Position numbers and translations under genes: made by a program. Positions 33,334 through 43,265 of a stretch of 64,000 nt of DNA are shown piece by piece (the first letter of the stretch is position 1; each line of letters begins with the position of its first letter). Under the pieces are notes generated by a model. That model saw only the letters and a list, made by a program, of their open reading frames with translations. It was not told the origin of the DNA and did not search any database. Origin of the DNA: Candidatus Puniceispirillum marinum IMCC1322 (GTDB taxonomy: Bacteria; Pseudomonadota; Alphaproteobacteria; Puniceispirillales; Puniceispirillaceae). The DNA lies in the NCBI RefSeq assembly GCF_000024465.1, contig NC_014010.1:496001-560000 (forward strand), written 5' to 3'.

Positions 33334-35350
33334 AGATATAAACTGATTCATTATTATTAATGTAAATCAGACTATTATATCCATAATGTAAAGTCATATC
33401 ATAGATTTTTACATTGTTTCTGCATGGGTATTTGACGGGCACAAGCGACAGGATTATGTCAGTTTGACTTTGGCAGGCAGTGGTCAAATTATATCTGCGA
33501 TCAACGATCGTCACTTTGCGCCCGTCAGCCATGTAATCAATACAGTATGGTTTGCACATTGTCGCCGGATGTACAGGACGAGCCAACTGTCGTTCGGCAA
33601 TATCGGTAAAAAAGGAGGATAAACGGCGATGATTTTGCGAGCTGTGGCTATGGGCGATCCCATCCTGACCCGCCATGATCAAGAAGCGTGTTTGCCCTTT
33701 GGCAAATAAAACGCCCTGTGGGATTTCTGTGCGCCACCATAGAGCCACCGCCAGAACCAGCAATGACAGACCAAACGGATAGGCCCGATGATGGCATCCG
33801 ATACATACCAAACACCCAGCCGATAAAATTGCCAGCGCCATATAACCGGGTGGATAAATCCGCCATCCCGCCCACGGCAAAGATGATATATATCCAGCCA
33901 AACTCACTAGCAGGTCTATTCCAGCCTGCATGATACCATTCACATAAGCTTCAAGCCCTGTCATATAGCCAATGACAACCAGAATGCCGCTGGGCATAAT
34001 CCATAACCCCGTTAATGGAATACCCACTATATTCGCCATCACCCCCCATGGGGTTACCGCACCAAAATGTTGCGCTGTAAATGGCGCGGTTGCGGTTGAG
34101 GCAATCAGTGACGCGATGATGACACCCCCTATATAGGCCAATACCGGGTTACGCGAAGCCGAGATCAAGCGCGGACGTGTGGCATAAAATTCATACCAGG
34201 CAACCAAAGCCATGGTCGCGGCAAAAGATAGCTGAAAGCTAGCTGTATAAAGCGCTGCCGGATTAAGAATCAGAACAAACATAGCTGTCAAAGCCACATT
34301 ACGTAATGTGAGAGCAAGCCGATCAAGCAGAATGGCCGAAATGACAAATAGCGCCATGATAAAGGCGCGCACCGCGCTGATCGATGCGCCTGAGACAAAT
34401 ACATAACCAAGCCCGGTTATCACACCAGCCACGGCGGCATATTTATGCACGGGCACACGCATTGAAAAAGAGGGAGCCAGACTGGCCAATGCCCGTACTG
34501 CGGCAATCACCCCAAAACATAACAGCCCCATATGCAAGCCCGAAATGGCCAGCAAATGCGCCAATCCGGATTTACGGAATGTTTCATAGGTTGCCTCGCT
34601 GATAAAACGACGATCACCGACCATCAATGCGGCGGCAATACCGCCTGCAGGCTTGTTCATATCCCTAGATAGCTGCAAAGCAAATTGATTCCGGAACCGT
34701 CCCAACCGATCCGCCAGACTATCTCGTTGGCCGCCATCATGTTGCAGATCGCCAATCACAAAGCCACTGGCTGAGACATTGCGGATCTGCGCCTGTAGGG
34801 CGTAATCGGGACTGCGCGGCAATATCGGTGTTGGTGATGGATAAAGGCGCGCGGAGAAGGCGATATGATCACCTATGGTCGGCAGTGAGGATACCCGGTC
34901 TGTTGAAATGCGGATAAGCGGGTGCCGCCCCACCGATAATTCCCTATTTGGATGGTCAAGTGCGATCCATAGTCTGATCCGGCGATCCATGGTGCCATCA
35001 ATCGCAGTCACGGTGCCACTGCTGGTAATAGTGATCCCCCTATCCAGCGATTGCGGCGGATGTAGCATGATCTGCAAACTAGCGGCGGCAATGCCAACTA
35101 TAGCGGTCACCAAACAACGTACCGAAAAGCCCGTCAGCATAGCTGATCTGGTGACGGCATATAGGCCTAGCCAAAGCCCCAGCGCAAGCATGGCGAGGGT
35201 GAAAACAAATTGCGGATTAGTGATTTCATGATGGTGAAAAAGCGCAATGGCTGTGATAAGACAGGCGGCATAGAATAACGCTCTTTTTTCCGGCTTGATA
35301 AGGCCGTCAAATAGGTGCATTTTCCGCATTGAACCAGATTTTAGCGCCAT
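33275..35350 (-). CDS. comEC: ComEC/Rec2-family DNA-uptake channel protein
   Basis: 691 residues, about ten transmembrane helices. An N-terminal DUF4131 region (about 30-190), then the ComEC core (about 210-500) with LLAISGLHMGLLCFGVIA and GASISAVRAFIMAL. The C-terminal part (about 540-691) is the short alphaproteobacterial form, containing YMADGRKVTIVDRR and IILSLVPVKYPC, and not the metallo-beta-lactamase domain of the long form. It would carry single-stranded DNA across the inner membrane; no other competence genes are in view. The 3' end lies antisense over the last 59 bases of lexA. Confidence 0.88.
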   Translation of the reverse strand: MALKSGSMRKMHLFDGLIKPEKRALFYAACLITAIALFHHHEITNPQFVFTLAMLALGLWLGLYAVTRSAMLTGFSVRCLVTAIVGIAAASLQIMLHPPQSLDRGITITSSGTVTAIDGTMDRRIRLWIALDHPNRELSVGRHPLIRISTDRVSSLPTIGDHIAFSARLYPSPTPILPRSPDYALQAQIRNVSASGFVIGDLQHDGGQRDSLADRLGRFRNQFALQLSRDMNKPAGGIAAALMVGDRRFISEATYETFRKSGLAHLLAISGLHMGLLCFGVIAAVRALASLAPSFSMRVPVHKYAAVAGVITGLGYVFVSGASISAVRAFIMALFVISAILLDRLALTLRNVALTAMFVLILNPAALYTASFQLSFAATMALVAWYEFYATRPRLISASRNPVLAYIGGVIIASLIASTATAPFTAQHFGAVTPWGVMANIVGIPLTGLWIMPSGILVVIGYMTGLEAYVNGIMQAGIDLLVSLAGYISSLPWAGWRIYPPGYMALAILSAGCLVCIGCHHRAYPFGLSLLVLAVALWWRTEIPQGVLFAKGQTRFLIMAGQDGIAHSHSSQNHRRLSSFFTDIAERQLARPVHPATMCKPYCIDYMADGRKVTIVDRRYNLTTACQSQTDIILSLVPVKYPCRNNVKIYDMTLHYGYNSLIYINNNESVYISNNSVSNQRVCPVPQQHPC

Positions 35351-35399
35351 CTACCCTGCTCCTTAAGGATAAACCTAACCGGAAAGGCCTTAATAAATT

Positions 35400-36770
35400 A
35401 TGAATGTTGTTACCCGTTTTGCCCCTTCACCCACCGGATATCTGCATGTTGGTGGCGCACGTACTGCTTTATTCAACTGGTTATTCGCACGTCATCATGG
35501 CGGCACCTATTTATTACGGATCGAAGATACCGACCGGCAAAGATCAACCGAAGATGCGATCAAGGCAATTCATGATGGGCTTGCGTGGCTAGGACTTGGC
35601 GGGGATGCGCCTGCGGTTAGCCAATCTGCGCAAGCACCGCGTCATGTCGAGGTGGCCAAAACGTTGATCGAACGTGGGGCGGCCTATCGTTGCTATCTGA
35701 CGGCTGACGAACTGACCACCATTCGCGAAGAGGCCAGCAAAAATGGCACAACAGTGCGCTCGCCTTGGCGTGACCGCACTGACGCCCCAACGGATATGCC
35801 CTATGTTGTGCGGATGAAAATGCCTGATGATGGTGCAACAACCATTGATGATGCGGTTCAGGGCTCGGTGACCGTGCAAAATAGCATGCTTGACGATATG
35901 GTGATTCTGCGCGCTGATGGCACCCCGACCTATATGCTGGCTGTGGTCGTAGATGATCATGATATGGGCGTGACACATGTAATCCGTGGTGATGACCATC
36001 TGAATAACGCGTTCCGGCAATATATGGTCTATCACGGCATGGGATGGGATGTACCGATTTTTGCCCATATTCCCCTAATCCACGGCGCCGATGGGGCCAA
36101 ATTATCAAAACGGCATGGTGCGTTGGGCGTTGATGCCTATCGGGATATGGGCTTTCTGGCCGACGCTATGGTCAATTACCTGCTGCGTCTTGGCTGGGGC
36201 CATGGCGATGACGAAATCATCTCACGCGAGAACGCCGTTAAGTGGTTTAGCCTCGATAAGGTTGGACGCGCGCCATCGCGTTTTGATATCGATAAGCTAT
36301 ATGACATGAATGCACATTATCTGCGCCATATGGCTCCGGAAGAGTTGGTCAGGCAGGTGCTGTCGATGACGAATGCGTCAAGCCCAGATGCCGAAGCCAG
36401 AGTGATGACATTACTGCCTTTGTTGCGTGAACGCGCCAAAACACATCTGGATATTGGCAATGCTATCGGTTTTCTGCTGCATGACGGGGCACCAGTGATC
36501 AGCGATGACGCGCAGGCATTACTAACAGTTACGGCAAAAGAGAATATTTCCAGATTGATGCAGGATCTGGCCGATAGCGACTGGGAGCTGGAGGCGTTAA
36601 AGCAGAATATCAAGGACTGGTTGGATCAAAACAATCTGAAAATGAAGGATATTGGTTTGCCATTACGTGCCGCTGTCACAGGAATGCAACAGTCCCCCTC
36701 TATCATCGACGTGATAGCTACTTTAGGGGCTGATGAAGTGCGTGCGCGGGTTGCAGAGGCTTGCAAATAA
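35400..36770 (+). CDS. gltX: glutamyl-tRNA synthetase
   Basis: 456 residues, class I. Signature 1 TRFAPSPTGYLHVGGARTALFNWL, EDTDRQRS, and signature 2 AKLSKRHGALG that contacts ATP. Alphaproteobacteria often carry two GltX proteins, one charging tRNA-Gln with Glu for later amidation; the sequence alone does not tell which this is. It starts 50 bases from the divergent comEC start and ends 97 bases before gltA. Confidence 0.95.
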   Translation: MNVVTRFAPSPTGYLHVGGARTALFNWLFARHHGGTYLLRIEDTDRQRSTEDAIKAIHDGLAWLGLGGDAPAVSQSAQAPRHVEVAKTLIERGAAYRCYLTADELTTIREEASKNGTTVRSPWRDRTDAPTDMPYVVRMKMPDDGATTIDDAVQGSVTVQNSMLDDMVILRADGTPTYMLAVVVDDHDMGVTHVIRGDDHLNNAFRQYMVYHGMGWDVPIFAHIPLIHGADGAKLSKRHGALGVDAYRDMGFLADAMVNYLLRLGWGHGDDEIISRENAVKWFSLDKVGRAPSRFDIDKLYDMNAHYLRHMAPEELVRQVLSMTNASSPDAEARVMTLLPLLRERAKTHLDIGNAIGFLLHDGAPVISDDAQALLTVTAKENISRLMQDLADSDWELEALKQNIKDWLDQNNLKMKDIGLPLRAAVTGMQQSPSIIDVIATLGADEVRARVAEACK

Positions 36771-36867
36771 AGGTTATTTGCGCTATTAAAGCATCTCGCC
36801 CCCAATAAGAGTCATGCGCATTTACTGCGCCTATTGTGGTTCGTGAAACGTCTTTAAGGATAACATT

Positions 36868-38175
36868 ATGGCTGACAATTCAAGCGCCGGCAAATCGATC
36901 ACCCTCACCGATAATGAAACCGGCAAGGTTACACATTTACCTGTCCATAAAGGATCAATCGGCCCTGATGTCATCGATATTCGCCAGCTTTATGCCGAAA
37001 CTGGCATGTTTACCTTTGACCCTGGCTATGGCGCAACCGGATCATGCGTGTCTGGCCTGACCTATATAGATGGTGATAAGGGTGTGCTTCTGCATCGTGG
37101 TTATTCGATTGACGAGCTTGCCGATAAATCCGATTTTCTGGAAGTTGCCTATCTGCTACTAGAAGGAGAATTACCAAGCGCAGACGTTAAAGCCTCATTT
37201 GATACAGCAATCACCCGGCATACAATGGTGCATGAACAGCTTTCGACCTTTCTGCGCGGGTTCCGGCGTGACGCGCATCCGATGGCCATCATGTGCGGGG
37301 TTGTTGGCGCTTTATCAGCTTTCTATCATGACTCGACCGATATTCACGACCCGCAACAGCGGATGGTGGCATCACGCCGCCTGATCGCCAAAATGCCAAC
37401 TTTGGCAGCAATGGCGTATAAATATTCGCAAGGTCAGCCATTCAATTATCCGAATAACCAGCTGTCCTATGCCGAGAACTTTCTGCATATGTGCTTTTCG
37501 GTACCTGCCGAACCCTATGTCGTTGACCCTATTCTGGCCGATGCGATGGACAAGATTTTCATCCTGCATGCGGATCATGAACAAAATGCGTCAACCTCTA
37601 CAGTACGCCTGGCAGGATCATCAGGGGCTAATCCGTTTGCCTGTATCGCAGCTGGTATCGCATCTTTATGGGGACCAGCGCATGGCGGGGCTAATGAAGC
37701 GGTTCTAAATATGCTAAACGAAATTGGGCATAAGGATAATATTCCTGAATATATTGCCAAAGCCCGGGATAAAAATGACCCGTTCCGGCTATTCGGTTTC
37801 GGCCACCGTGTCTATAAGAATTTTGATCCACGCGCCAAGGTTCTGCGTAAGGCATGTCATGATGTACTTGGCAAATTAGGCGTTCAAGACCCGCTGTTAG
37901 AACTTGCTATGGAACTTGAAGATATCGCTCTTAAGGATCAGTATTTTATCGATAAAAAGCTATATCCAAATGTAGATTTCTATTCGGGAATCATCCTCAA
38001 AGCTATGGGCTTCCCAACCTCTATGTTTACTGTTCTGTTTGCTGTGTCACGGACTGTCGGCTGGATCGCGCAGTGGAATGAAATGATCAAGGACCCCGCC
38101 CAACGTATCGGTCGCCCACGCCAGCTTTATACAGGCCCAGGCGAACGTCCCTATGTTGACGCGTCCAAGCGCTAA
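36868..38175 (+). CDS. gltA: citrate synthase (type I)
   Basis: 435 residues, the size of the NADH-sensitive hexameric proteobacterial enzyme. Condenses acetyl-CoA and oxaloacetate. Active-site His in the [17 protein letters not shown] stretch, [17 protein letters not shown] with the second His, and [22 protein letters not shown] near the C-terminus. The N-terminal beta domain ([22 protein letters not shown]) is present. AAGGATAA is before the ATG. It is convergent with lpxB across a 23-base gap without an obvious terminator. Confidence 0.97.
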   Translation: MADNSSAGKSITLTDNETGKVTHLPVHKGSIGPDVIDIRQLYAETGMFTFDPGYGATGSCVSGLTYIDGDKGVLLHRGYSIDELADKSDFLEVAYLLLEGELPSADVKASFDTAITRHTMVHEQLSTFLRGFRRDAHPMAIMCGVVGALSAFYHDSTDIHDPQQRMVASRRLIAKMPTLAAMAYKYSQGQPFNYPNNQLSYAENFLHMCFSVPAEPYVVDPILADAMDKIFILHADHEQNASTSTVRLAGSSGANPFACIAAGIASLWGPAHGGANEAVLNMLNEIGHKDNIPEYIAKARDKNDPFRLFGFGHRVYKNFDPRAKVLRKACHDVLGKLGVQDPLLELAMELEDIALKDQYFIDKKLYPNVDFYSGIILKAMGFPTSMFTVLFAVSRTVGWIAQWNEMIKDPAQRIGRPRQLYTGPGERPYVDASKR

Positions 38176-38198
38176 GCTGTCGATCACATTCAGCTAGA

Positions 38199-39395
38199 TC
38201 AAGCTTTTTCAGACAGGTTATCTTTCGGGCTGGTTTCAAGCCAGGGAGTCATGGCCTGTGCCACCATATCATCAAAGCTGTTGCCACCACCGCGCAACAT
38301 ATCAGTCAGCGCCCGAGCGTTGCCTGTAGCTTTTGACAGCGCTTGAGCATCCGCCAATATAGTTTGCACAGTTACTGCCAGTGCCTGCGGCGTAGCCTGT
38401 TCCTGAAACAGGAATGGATAGACAGGCCGACCAAGCAAGGCGTTAGGCAAGACGACATTATCCATATTGACCAGACGTCGCCCGATAAAGGCCGATAATG
38501 GCGAAGTGGCATAACATACAACACCCGGCACGGCATGAAGCGCCGTCTGCAATGTAACAGTACCCGAAGCCGCCATCATGACATCAGCAGTGTTCATGGC
38601 GGTCAGAAAGGCCTCACGACCTGTATTTATGGTTATATCCTGGGCTATGCCATGACCAGCACATATATGTTCAACCTGTTCCTGAACATTCGATACGGTT
38701 GGTAGCGTCACATCTAAAGCAACACCCTGTTCACGCAGGATATCAAGCGCGGCAAGCATACGCGGCAAAAGCAAGCCAACTTCAGACCGCCGGCTTCCCG
38801 GTAATAAGCACAGTTTCTTTGTTCCCATATCCGATTGTTGTGCGGCGGTTGCCGGAATTTGTGATGCCGGTTCACTTGCCCAAGCCTCGGGGTGGCCTAT
38901 AAAGGATGCTTTGACATCAAGTCCGTCAAAGAAAGCTGGCTCATGCGGGAACAGGCACAATAACCCATCCAGATGACGCGCAAATTTATGCCGCCGCCAC
39001 GCCCCCCATGCCCAGATTGTTGGTGCCACCGCATGCACAATGGGTATGTGCATATTCGAACGCGTCAGGCGGCGTTTTAATCGTGCCGCCAAACGGATAG
39101 AAAACCCCTTTGCATCAACTGTCATGACAAGTTTGGGATTATGAGCAACTATCTGTGCAACAAGATCATTGGCAAGAGCCGATAGCTTTGAATAAGCGGT
39201 TAAGACTGCGGAAAAGCCAACAATCGACAATTGATCCATATCGGCCAGCGGTTTCAGGCCTTGTGCCAGCATCTTGTCGCCACCAACACCGATCCAGTTC
39301 TGTTTACCATATTTTGTTTCAATCGCCATCATCATCCGGGCAGCCAACGCATCTCCAGACGGTTCACCGGCAAGAATAAAGATCGGTGCGCTCAT
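38199..39395 (-). CDS. lpxB: lipid A disaccharide synthase
   Basis: 398 residues, GT-B type glycosyltransferase (family 19). Joins 2,3-diacylglucosamine-1-phosphate to its UDP form. Seen: ILAGEPSGDALAARMM at the N-terminus, FIGHPEAWASEP and LLPGSRRSEVGLLLPRMLAAL, and MMAASGTVTLQTAL in the C-half. The last gene of the lipid A cluster; its start overlaps lpxI by four bases. Confidence 0.96.
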   Translation of the reverse strand: MSAPIFILAGEPSGDALAARMMMAIETKYGKQNWIGVGGDKMLAQGLKPLADMDQLSIVGFSAVLTAYSKLSALANDLVAQIVAHNPKLVMTVDAKGFSIRLAARLKRRLTRSNMHIPIVHAVAPTIWAWGAWRRHKFARHLDGLLCLFPHEPAFFDGLDVKASFIGHPEAWASEPASQIPATAAQQSDMGTKKLCLLPGSRRSEVGLLLPRMLAALDILREQGVALDVTLPTVSNVQEQVEHICAGHGIAQDITINTGREAFLTAMNTADVMMAASGTVTLQTALHAVPGVVCYATSPLSAFIGRRLVNMDNVVLPNALLGRPVYPFLFQEQATPQALAVTVQTILADAQALSKATGNARALTDMLRGGGNSFDDMVAQAMTPWLETSPKDNLSEKA

Positions 39396-40243
39396 CGTTG
39401 GTTCCGTGGTTTCAGCCCTACCAAAGATATGTTACCTGCGATACAGGCAGCGATTACCTGTTCACGTGGATCAGCCAGCATAACCCCACCAGCTTCGATC
39501 GCCATGACACGGATGCCGGCATCCACAACAGCTTTGACCGTTTCAAGGCCAATAAAGGGAATATCAAGGCGTTTATCCTGAGCCGATTTCGGGATTTTCA
39601 CAAACACGGCACCGCTTGCCGTCTTATCAATCAGATCAGCCGAACGTGCCAGCATTGCATCGGTGCCTTCAGCTGCCTCTATCGAAATGATCCGGCCATC
39701 CTGCACGACAACCCCCTGCCCGATATCATGCGATCCGATGCTGTCGAGAACTGCACATCCAAGGTCTATATCAGCACGATTCTGTTTGCCAAGCCTAGAG
39801 CCAGCGACAAGCCCTATAGCAAGATGCCGATCCGGCATTATATCACTGGCGGCCATGACCTTTATGCCAACCTCGGCAAAATATTCAGCAACGAGACGCA
39901 AAGTTTGGTCATCGCCACGCATGAGCATTTTGCCAAGCAATTTCACCCCATCCACATCAGGGCGCAAATCACCAATAGGAGGACGTCTGACCTTACCAAC
40001 CATAATCATGGCATCACAGGCATGATCCAGCATCAATTTGCGTGTACGTCCGATATTCGCCAAGCCAATAGGTTCAGTCTGAAAGCTACTGTAATCAGCA
40101 TCGGCCTGATGTTCCAACGGCATCATCACAACATCATGACCATTCGCAATGGCGGCATGGCCAATATCGACGGGAATGTGTCCCTGACCAGCGATAATGG
40201 CAAGCTTTGTCATAGTGCCCCTCAGCGTTTGGCCGCCTGACAA
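39392..40243 (-). CDS. lpxI: UDP-2,3-diacylglucosamine hydrolase LpxI
   Basis: 283 residues. LpxI is the alphaproteobacterial replacement for LpxH; it removes UMP from UDP-2,3-diacylglucosamine. Family landmarks: KLAIIAGQGHIPVDIG at the start, DHACDAMIMVGKVRRPPIGDLRPDVDG, and the C-half GSHDIGQGVVVQDGRIISIEAAEGTDAMLAR and AIEAGGVMLADPREQ. Placement between lpxA and lpxB confirms the role. It overlaps lpxB by four and lpxA by 22 bases, which suggests tight coupling of lipid A enzymes. Confidence 0.94.
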   Translation of the reverse strand: MSGGQTLRGTMTKLAIIAGQGHIPVDIGHAAIANGHDVVMMPLEHQADADYSSFQTEPIGLANIGRTRKLMLDHACDAMIMVGKVRRPPIGDLRPDVDGVKLLGKMLMRGDDQTLRLVAEYFAEVGIKVMAASDIMPDRHLAIGLVAGSRLGKQNRADIDLGCAVLDSIGSHDIGQGVVVQDGRIISIEAAEGTDAMLARSADLIDKTASGAVFVKIPKSAQDKRLDIPFIGLETVKAVVDAGIRVMAIEAGGVMLADPREQVIAACIAGNISLVGLKPRNQR

Positions 40244-41046
40244 ACACCGTTGCGCCCAGCATCGTCAATAAAGGCAATCATGTCCTGGACTTCGGCAACA
40301 TCAGCAAAATGAGCGCGTGTTGTTTCAACGCGGGTCGCAAAAATATCCGCATCATTAAACAACATCAAAAATGCGGCACGAAGTGCGCTTACGCTTTCAT
40401 CAGAAAAGCCGCGCCGTGCCAGACCAATGACATTTATGCCAGACAGACGCGCGCGATTGCCAACGGCGATAGAAAACGGTACCACATCCGAGTCAACAAG
40501 CGAATGGGCGCCAAGCATACAATGACTGCCCACACGGCAATGCTGTTGCACCGCCGAGTAACCGCCAAGCATGACAGAGTCGCCAATCTTAGCATGCCCG
40601 CCCAATGATGCGTTATTGGCAAAAATAACGTTATCGCCGACTATGCAGTCATGGGCGACATGCGCGCCTGCGAAAAACAGGCCATTATTACCAATGATGG
40701 TGCGCATATTATCGATCGCTGTGCCCGGGTGCATGGTAACATGCTCGCGAATGATACAATTTTCGCCAATCTCCAATGTCGAGGCCTCACCGGCATAGCG
40801 GGTATGCTGCGGGGCGCAACCAAGCACGGCAAAGGGATAGATTTGAGTACCCGCACCAATCGATGTATGGCCGTCAATCACCACATGGCTCATCAATTTG
40901 ACACCGTCGCCAAGCACAGCATTGTCGCCAACAACACAATAGGCACCTATAGAGACACCAGCCCCGATGGTTGCGGCATTACTGATAATGGCTGTTGGAT
41001 GAATAACGGTGCTGGTAAGGTTTGATTGATCCATTGAACTGCTCAT
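40222..41046 (-). CDS. lpxA: UDP-N-acetylglucosamine acyltransferase
   Basis: 274 residues. First acylation of UDP-GlcNAc in lipid A synthesis. A left-handed beta-helix of hexapeptide repeats fills the first two thirds (ISNAATIGAGVSIGAYCVVG, CAPQHTRYAGEASTLEIG). The catalytic His is in FAGAHVAHDCIVGD. The C-terminal helical domain (RRGFSDESVSALRAAF) is present. It follows fabZ with three bases and its end overlaps lpxI by 22. Confidence 0.96.
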   Translation of the reverse strand: MSSSMDQSNLTSTVIHPTAIISNAATIGAGVSIGAYCVVGDNAVLGDGVKLMSHVVIDGHTSIGAGTQIYPFAVLGCAPQHTRYAGEASTLEIGENCIIREHVTMHPGTAIDNMRTIIGNNGLFFAGAHVAHDCIVGDNVIFANNASLGGHAKIGDSVMLGGYSAVQQHCRVGSHCMLGAHSLVDSDVVPFSIAVGNRARLSGINVIGLARRGFSDESVSALRAAFLMLFNDADIFATRVETTRAHFADVAEVQDMIAFIDDAGRNGVCQAAKR

Positions 41047-41049
41047 AAC

Positions 41050-41511
41050 CTAACGCGCCGGATCGACAGTCATCGCGCCAAATTCGGCCTCGGCAACTGT
41101 TTTACCGTCAACTGATGCAATACCGGTAAATTTCCACAAAGGCCCCTTGGCAGCGGTTTTTGTCACATGCAGGCGCATCATATCACCCGGGCGCACCGGT
41201 GTACGGAAACGCGCTTTTTCAATAGTGGTAAAGAAAACAAGCTTGCCTTTGGTAGCATCACCAAGCGTCACTGCTACCATACAGGCCGCCGTTTGCGCCA
41301 AAGCCTCGACAATCAGAACCCCCGGCATCACCGGAAAATCAGGAAAATGCCCAACGAAAAAGGGTTCACCCATGCTAACAGCTTTGATACCTGTCGCTTC
41401 CTGATCAGAAATCACGTCTTCGACCCGATCAATCAGCAATAATGGCGGACGATGCGGGATTAGCTTTTTAATCTCGTCAATGTTCAAATTTACTGTATCC
41501 GCGCCCATCAT
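41050..41511 (-). CDS. fabZ: 3-hydroxyacyl-ACP dehydratase FabZ
   Basis: 153 residues, hot-dog fold. Dehydrates 3-hydroxyacyl-ACP in fatty acid elongation and shares its substrate with LpxA, which explains the linkage. IPHRPPLLLIDRV and the catalytic His of GEPFFVGHFPDFPVMPGVLIVEALAQ are intact. Two ATGs open the frame (MMGADTV); the choice changes one residue. Confidence 0.96.
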   Translation of the reverse strand: MMGADTVNLNIDEIKKLIPHRPPLLLIDRVEDVISDQEATGIKAVSMGEPFFVGHFPDFPVMPGVLIVEALAQTAACMVAVTLGDATKGKLVFFTTIEKARFRTPVRPGDMMRLHVTKTAAKGPLWKFTGIASVDGKTVAEAEFGAMTVDPAR

Positions 41512-41521
41512 CTTACCCTTG

Positions 41522-42559
41522 TCAATTTTTGTTGTCTGACTGTTTCAAAAGACGGCGCAATCCAGCCAGTTTACGCCAATAATCACCACTTGCTTCGGCT
41601 GGAAACCCAACAACGGTTGAATTGGCATCTATGTTTTTAGTCACACCCGAATGCCCCATTATTATAGCCCCATCGCCGATGGTCAAATGCCCAGATATAC
41701 CAGCCTGGCCACCAATGATAACATTTTTACCCAAAGTAACACTACCTGCCATGCCAACCTGCGCGGCTATCATGCAATTGTCACCAATAACGCAGTTATG
41801 GGCAATGTGGCATAAATTATCGAGCATGACCATTTTGCCCACTATTGTATCGTCCAAAGCACCGCGATCAATCGTGCTATTCGATCCGATATCACACCCA
41901 TCAGCAATGCGCACAATACCCAACTGTGGCACCTTAACTATACTATCTGAAGCAGGTTCAAGGCCAAATCCAGCACTGCCAATAACGACACCGTTACGGA
42001 CAACAACATGATCACCGATATCAGCAAAGGCTATCGAACTATTGGCAAAAATATGGCACTGCGCACCGATGGTAACATGCGGATAGATAATCGCACCGGC
42101 CTCAATAATGGTGCCTGCTCCAATAACAGCGTCGTGCATGATTGTTGCACGTGGTGATATTTGTGCTGTCGGATCAATACGGGCGTCAGGTGCGATGCCT
42201 GCGGTCGCCATATGCGCTTTGGGGTCAACCCGTTCAGTTACGAGATGCTGCGCTGCCTTGGCATAGGCAAGGCGTGGATTGTCAACGATGATCAGATGGA
42301 TGGCATCAGGCAGGCTGTTCAGGCATGACTCGGATGCCAGAATGACAGCATTGTCAGGAATAGCCTGACCGGCTAAATGTTTTGGACTTGATACATAGGA
42401 TAAAGCCCCGCTAGCCACACTATGCAAAGGCTCTATGTCGGTAATAAAGGATGCGGATATGGCGCTTGAAGGCGCAACAACACCCCCCAAGATGACAGCA
42501 AGATCAGCAACGGTTACCGTTTCGTCAAAATCATAGAATGTGCGATTAATTGTCACCAA
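41522..42559 (-). CDS. lpxD: UDP-3-O-acyl-glucosamine N-acyltransferase
   Basis: 345 residues. Adds the N-linked hydroxyacyl chain in lipid A synthesis. N-terminal uridine-binding domain (about 1-100), then a left-handed beta-helix of hexapeptide repeats (IGAGTIIEAGAIIYPHVTIG) and the catalytic His region LDNLCHIAHNCVIGDNCMIAAQVGMAG. It follows the OmpH/Skp gene by six bases, as in many Gram-negatives. Confidence 0.96.
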   Translation of the reverse strand: MVTINRTFYDFDETVTVADLAVILGGVVAPSSAISASFITDIEPLHSVASGALSYVSSPKHLAGQAIPDNAVILASESCLNSLPDAIHLIIVDNPRLAYAKAAQHLVTERVDPKAHMATAGIAPDARIDPTAQISPRATIMHDAVIGAGTIIEAGAIIYPHVTIGAQCHIFANSSIAFADIGDHVVVRNGVVIGSAGFGLEPASDSIVKVPQLGIVRIADGCDIGSNSTIDRGALDDTIVGKMVMLDNLCHIAHNCVIGDNCMIAAQVGMAGSVTLGKNVIIGGQAGISGHLTIGDGAIIMGHSGVTKNIDANSTVVGFPAEASGDYWRKLAGLRRLLKQSDNKN

Positions 42560-42565
42560 ACCATC

Positions 42566-43156
42566 CTAATTATTGTCAGGATTTGTGATTTCAATCTCAA
42601 TTTTTGCATTTTTCGTGCGCTCATCCAGACGTTCAAGCACCTCGTTAGAGAGGTTGAAATGGGGTAAAAAGATCAATGCAGAATTTCGCGCCAAAATAAG
42701 ATCAAGTTTCTTTTCAGCGGCAATTTCGGCAAGGATATCTATGGCCAATGCGCGCAGATCATTTTGTGCTTTTTGATAGGCGCTATCAAGAGCCTGACGC
42801 CGATACTGAATATCTTGCTGTAACTGGGTTACCTTATTCTGGAAGGCAATACGCTGTTGATCAAATTCAGCGTCAGAAATCACCCCGCGCTTTAACGTCA
42901 GGTCGCGCTCGGTATCCTGTAACTGTTTTTCGGTAACGCTAAACTCTTGCTGGAATTTTTCGCGTTGTTCATCAAGCAATTTGCGCACTTTATCGGATGC
43001 TACCGCAGAGCGAAGCACACCTTCAATATCAACAAGACCTATACGTTTTACATTGAGGTCAGCATTCTGCGTGGTCGCGTCCTGGGCCATTACAGGTCCG
43101 GAGAGGACACAAGCAACAAGCCAAAAAATCGCGTATTTAGCTAATCGATAATGCAT
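42566..43156 (-). CDS. Skp/OmpH-family periplasmic chaperone
   Basis: 196 residues. Signal peptide (LAKYAIFWLVACVLSGPVMAQD), then the IGLVDIEGVLRSAVASDKVRKLL beta element and a long coiled-coil of about 90 residues (LDEQREKFQQEFSVTEKQLQ to QALDSAYQKAQNDL), the arms that hold unfolded outer-membrane proteins. It is longer than E. coli Skp (161), with an acidic C-terminal extension. Located between bamA and lpxD, the canonical place. Confidence 0.88.
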   Translation of the reverse strand: MHYRLAKYAIFWLVACVLSGPVMAQDATTQNADLNVKRIGLVDIEGVLRSAVASDKVRKLLDEQREKFQQEFSVTEKQLQDTERDLTLKRGVISDAEFDQQRIAFQNKVTQLQQDIQYRRQALDSAYQKAQNDLRALAIDILAEIAAEKKLDLILARNSALIFLPHFNLSNEVLERLDERTKNAKIEIEITNPDNN

Positions 43157-43265
43157 AATCCAGTTTCCTTATCGCGCAGACCAAAGCATTTTGACAAAGC
43201 TAACGCTATTTCTTTATTCTATACATCATTTTAACGGCTTGGGCTATGTTCCAGCCAGACAATGT

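Noticed and set aside
39461-39476. TTCACGTGG resembling a parS half
   Set aside because: Only half of the palindrome is present and it lies within the lpxI coding sequence.
39386-40240. 284-codon plus-strand ORF opposite lpxI
   Set aside because: Its composition is rich in His, Arg and Ser and it has no family features. It mirrors the fully conserved lpxI on the other strand.
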